Shown piece after piece: positions 6,201-7,312 of a stretch of DNA of 7,312 nucleotides. Source of the stretch: a bacterium. GTDB taxonomy: Bacteria > Patescibacteriota > Microgenomatia > Levybacterales > UBA12049. Position 1 is the first letter of the stretch, and each line of letters begins with the position of its first letter. Location of the stretch: assembly GCA_021852095.1 (NCBI GenBank), contig JAJZOC010000067.1, positions 1 to 7,312 of the forward strand. Direction: 5' to 3'. The notes below the pieces were generated by a model. That model saw only the letters and a list, made by a program, of their open reading frames with translations, did no database searches and had not been told where the DNA came from. The position numbers were made by a program, and so were the translations under genes.

Positions 6201-6632
6201 TTTTATACTATAGACTTCGTTTCCCGATCCCGAATATGGCTTGGCTGCCGTAAACCACATTTTGTATACGTTGTTATCTTTCATTACATATTCATCAAGT
6301 AGATCTATTTCATTATTATTAGTTCGATCGGGATCAATTACCGGCTGATCAAGAGAACTCCAGTGAATACCATCACTAGAGGTTGCATATCCGATATGCC
6401 AATGGTCGTCAGAACTAGATAATCCTGAATACCACATTTTATAGGTTGTTCCGTCAAATAGAATTGAAGGAGATGACACTTTCTGACTATACCAATTACC
6501 TGAAGTGTCATATAAAATTGGATTATTGGTATATTTTTGCCGATTGTTAGCTGCTAATACTTTTACGGGAAGAAGATATAAAAGGATAATTGTTGCAAGA
6601 ATAGAAACTTTTAGGACAGCAAAGTTTTTCAT
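3252..6632 (-). CDS. Giant modular surface protein: beta-propeller, C39-like peptidase, Ig/FN3 modules, C-terminal anchor
   Basis: About 1,126 aa from ATG 6632; a GTG at 6644 would add four residues, and the numbering here uses that longer form (1,130). A Sec signal peptide (5-31) ends KVLA. Five propeller-blade repeats (about 40-328) each carry YKMW followed by IGYATSxDGIxW-like strands, as in five-bladed glycosidase-type propellers. A C39-like papain-fold peptidase follows (about 332-515) with Gln338 or Gln342, Cys366 (WGCALTSAAM), His465 (GHFVVAKG) and Asp481 (INDPYYD) as candidate catalytic residues. Next come an unassigned beta region (520-618), an Ig-like module with DSDGNGQLD (641-649), a chitobiase C-terminal-like module (about 745-822, IYYTLDGTDPS), a phosphatase-type FN3 module (823-928), a run of 13 Ser (939-951), an FN3 domain (964-1055), and a membrane helix (about 1107-1124) with tail KRTRY. 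It is probably displayed on the cell surface. Substrate unknown; function not established. Confidence 0.88.
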   Translation of the reverse strand: MKNFAVLKVSILATIILLYLLPVKVLAANNRQKYTNNPILYDTSGNWYSQKVSSPSILFDGTTYKMWYSGLSSSDDHWHIGYATSSDGIHWSSLDQPVIDPDRTNNNEIDLLDEYVMKDNNVYKMWFTAAKPYSGSGNEVYSIKYATSVDGINWIRNSTPALSAIPLTWESEGDAKPSVLKISNEYKMWYAARDSSGSWKIGYATSADGITWTKNPKNPIITATSSWEYSHVAAPNVIYDNGIYKMWYHAGPIVPYNIVYAESTDGINWTKPTDQNPVLTRGGNGSFDSTYIAVPFVLHDGNTYKMWYSGYDGNKWSIGYATKNSDLDIPLLKQTDSQWKNNVYDSANLWSPLDPSINAWGCALTSAAMVLNYYGINKLTNATGLDPGTLNTWLISQPDGYVGNGLINWLAISRLSKLTKPQNPNFSYDALEYKRNPSGNNTMLVNDLENNQPDILEEPGHFVVAKGTNNDTFDINDPYYDRSTLNGGYNNNFLSLGRYIPSHTNLSYIMLAGDPNVDFSIASSSGALVDAQDFIQEGITNPITNISSLPTRLLLFPVPNDDTYTISISTTSASQNFSLKTYEYTATGSALIFPLSGYTRNDEPATFSFEYSQNPANNPTSPSNTTPPQILSAQTLDSDGNGQLDTIEVTFANDINGSTVNSSGSDFNIDGYDTKTKGTKEISPGVVDILLNEKNLNDTGQTPLITLLSGTISSLPSKGGKYNHQQSIIPSDGSSPTTPTANVLGGNYLDPQTITLSSFDNPNTPTIYYTLDGTDPSTSSSKLTYQTPITIDDDTTVKAIAIDQAGNQSDVLSQDYEIAPTIDTSSITETIASANTSFTVAWATGQKAFGRIIFGEDQHKIITHSPNDKIGRKFGYKNTSDEETDKSKTHSITIAGLTPGTTYYYRIVSRGSPEQISDERTINLPGTTSAASSNSSSSSSSSSSSSSGSATVPTCNDTKPQSAPKLLYAFAGINTVTLQWEKASNPISYYLVAYGTSPGKIEYGNPNVGGKDITNFVVENLSGGQTYYFQVRAGNGCMPGDFSNEIAATPLGFAETGIASGFNKEVLGSKIEEPQDKISKKEYPIVRSTSAPIISSTNQSKVLDITFLLLFLGTLTGLYLTKRTRY
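5100..5651 (-). other. C39-like cysteine peptidase domain within the giant surface protein
   Basis: This segment encodes residues 332-515 of the long form. DIPLLKQTDSQW resembles the start of peptidase C39-like domains, where a Gln forms the oxyanion hole. WGCALTSAAMVLNYYG holds the presumed nucleophile Cys366 (TGC, 5549-5547). GHFVVAKG supplies His465 (5252-5250), and INDPYYD supplies the acidic partner. All expected residues are present, so the domain looks active. There is no ABC transporter fusion, so this is not a bacteriocin-processing exporter. Confidence 0.75.
5661..6527 (-). repeat. Five in-frame propeller-blade repeats
   Basis: Five copies of a roughly 60-residue unit; the YKMW cores start at residues 68, 127, 190, 248 and 308 (spacing 59, 63, 58, 60). 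At DNA level the plus strand shows ACCACATTTT at 5711, 5891, 6065, 6254 and 6431. Each unit has an (I/V)LxDGxxYKMWY strand and a following GYATSxDGIxW strand. The regular period and count of five fit a closed five-bladed beta-propeller. Confidence 0.85.
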
Positions 6633-6648
6633 TGTTATGTCCACAACT

Positions 6649-6678
6649 AGTATGTACTAGATTAATTGTATTTGTCAA
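6649..6678 (-). promoter_or_regulatory. Promoter of the giant surface-protein gene
   Basis: A perfect TTGACA at 6678-6673 on the minus strand. The -10 is weaker: CATACT (6654-6649, 18-nt spacer) gives a start near 6642 and a leader of about 10 nt to ATG 6632. TACATA (6656-6651, 16-nt spacer) would instead start at the GTG at 6644. The two readings imply different start codons. Confidence 0.55.
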
Positions 6679-6700
6679 GCATGGCTAAATAAGGTAAAAT
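6672..6700 (+). promoter_or_regulatory. Promoter of the flippase gene (TTGTCA-17-TAAAAT)
   Basis: TTGTCA (6672-6677), a 17-nt spacer and TAAAAT (6695-6700), each 5 of 6 consensus. The predicted start, near 6707, leaves a leader of about 34 nt before ATG 6741, the only clearly leadered mRNA among the promoters seen. No Shine-Dalgarno motif occurs in the leader. The -35 overlaps the divergent -35 of the giant gene. Confidence 0.6.
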
Positions 6701-6740
6701 TCTTTATAGGCATAGCATAGCTCCTAGATTTTATTAACAA

Positions 6741-7312
6741 ATGATTGTAATAAGTAAATCATTATATAAAACAATTGGTTTTAATACCTCTATTCAGTTC
6801 GTTGGTAAAATAGCGTCTGTTCTCTTGGGGCTTACTACCGTTTTTATTTTAACTAGATATCTTGGTGTTTCAGGATATGGGGATTTTATCCTCGTCTTTG
6901 CCTATATGTCTTTTTTTGGCATAATTGCCGATTTTGGTTTACAGCTAACTATAGTTAGAGAACTGGCACAAAACAACACACAATCTGACAAAATTTACGG
7001 AACCTATCTATGGTTAAAAACTAGGTTAGTTGCTCTATCTATATTTCTTGCTCTTGTTTTTCTTTTATTCTTTCGCTATTCCCAAACAATTAATATAGGT
7101 ATTATAATAGCAGCATTAGCCGTAGGCATTAGTAGCTTAACTGGTTACGGAACAACAATATTTCAATCTAAGTTAAGATTAGATTTTGTTACCTATATAG
7201 ACATTTTTACTAAAATAATTACAGTTTTTCTAATATTTGTTTTTGTTTCTTTAAAGCTTAATTTTTATTTTATCGTTTCAACAGTAATAGTTGGTAACTT
7301 ATCTGCTGAAAA
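6741..7312 (+). CDS. Polysaccharide flippase, Wzx/MOP superfamily (5' part, runs off the window)
   Basis: The frame is open from ATG 6741 to the window end (190 complete codons) and begins MIVISKSLYKTIGFNTSIQF. The start is bounded by an in-frame TAA at 6735-6737. The N-terminal pattern matches the polysaccharide biosynthesis/Wzx family: a short amphipathic start, a first membrane helix near residues 20-38, then TRYLGVSGYGDF (the RxLGxxxYG motif) and a second helix ending IADFGLQLTIVREL. At least three further hydrophobic helices follow. Members flip undecaprenyl-linked glycans across the cytoplasmic membrane for capsule, O-antigen-like polymers or surface glycans. It is divergent from the giant surface-protein gene and probably opens a glycan biosynthesis locus beyond the window. 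The substrate cannot be inferred. Confidence 0.88.
   Translation, partial: MIVISKSLYKTIGFNTSIQFVGKIASVLLGLTTVFILTRYLGVSGYGDFILVFAYMSFFGIIADFGLQLTIVRELAQNNTQSDKIYGTYLWLKTRLVALSIFLALVFLLFFRYSQTINIGIIIAALAVGISSLTGYGTTIFQSKLRLDFVTYIDIFTKIITVFLIFVFVSLKLNFYFIVSTVIVGNLSAE

Noticed and set aside
3343..6213. Several plus-strand open frames of 67-123 codons opposite the giant gene
   Set aside because: They lack recognisable domains and plausible composition, and they lie antisense to a continuous, domain-rich 1,126-codon gene. They are shadows.

Overview
This is an AT-rich bacterial window that most resembles the Candidate Phyla Radiation (Patescibacteria), possibly the Microgenomates. That placement is inference, based on compact gene spacing, the absence of Shine-Dalgarno motifs at every start in the window, promoters placed almost on top of start codons, a minimal 72-nt tRNA without encoded CCA, and a giant mosaic surface protein. 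TGA is used as an ordinary stop.

Layout. Positions 1-1876 form a plus-strand housekeeping block: the 3' end of rodA (SEDS peptidoglycan glycosyltransferase), rplU (L21), rpmA (L27) and a ParB-type protein. It meets a convergent lepB (signal peptidase I, minus strand) at a perfect 16-bp tandem duplication that carries a stop codon of one gene in each copy. A plus-strand tRNA-Val(CAC) follows at 2517-2588. Then come two minus-strand genes for exported proteins: a 198-aa protein with a twin-arginine signal (2621-3217), and a giant Sec-exported, C-terminally anchored protein (3252-6632). The giant protein is a five-bladed beta-propeller, then a C39-like cysteine peptidase, then Ig/FN3-like modules, a polyserine linker, an FN3 domain and a transmembrane tail. 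The window ends inside a divergent plus-strand Wzx-like polysaccharide flippase gene (6741 onward).

How it fits together. LepB would remove the signal peptides of Sec and Tat substrates, and its two nearest protein-coding neighbours on the same strand encode such substrates. RodA and the flippase also serve the cell envelope, so much of the window concerns building and decorating the surface. rplU and rpmA supply two large-subunit ribosomal proteins, and ParB is for chromosome segregation or nucleoid organisation.

Regulation. Recognisable sigma70-type promoters precede rplU, lepB, the tRNA, the 198-aa gene, the giant gene and the flippase. For rplU, lepB and the 198-aa gene, the predicted transcription start lies 0-3 nt from the ATG, so the mRNAs would be leaderless. 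The tRNA promoter would likewise start transcription at or within one base of mature tRNA nucleotide 1. The giant gene and the flippase share one symmetrical -35 element, TTGTCAA/TTGACAA, in a divergent arrangement.
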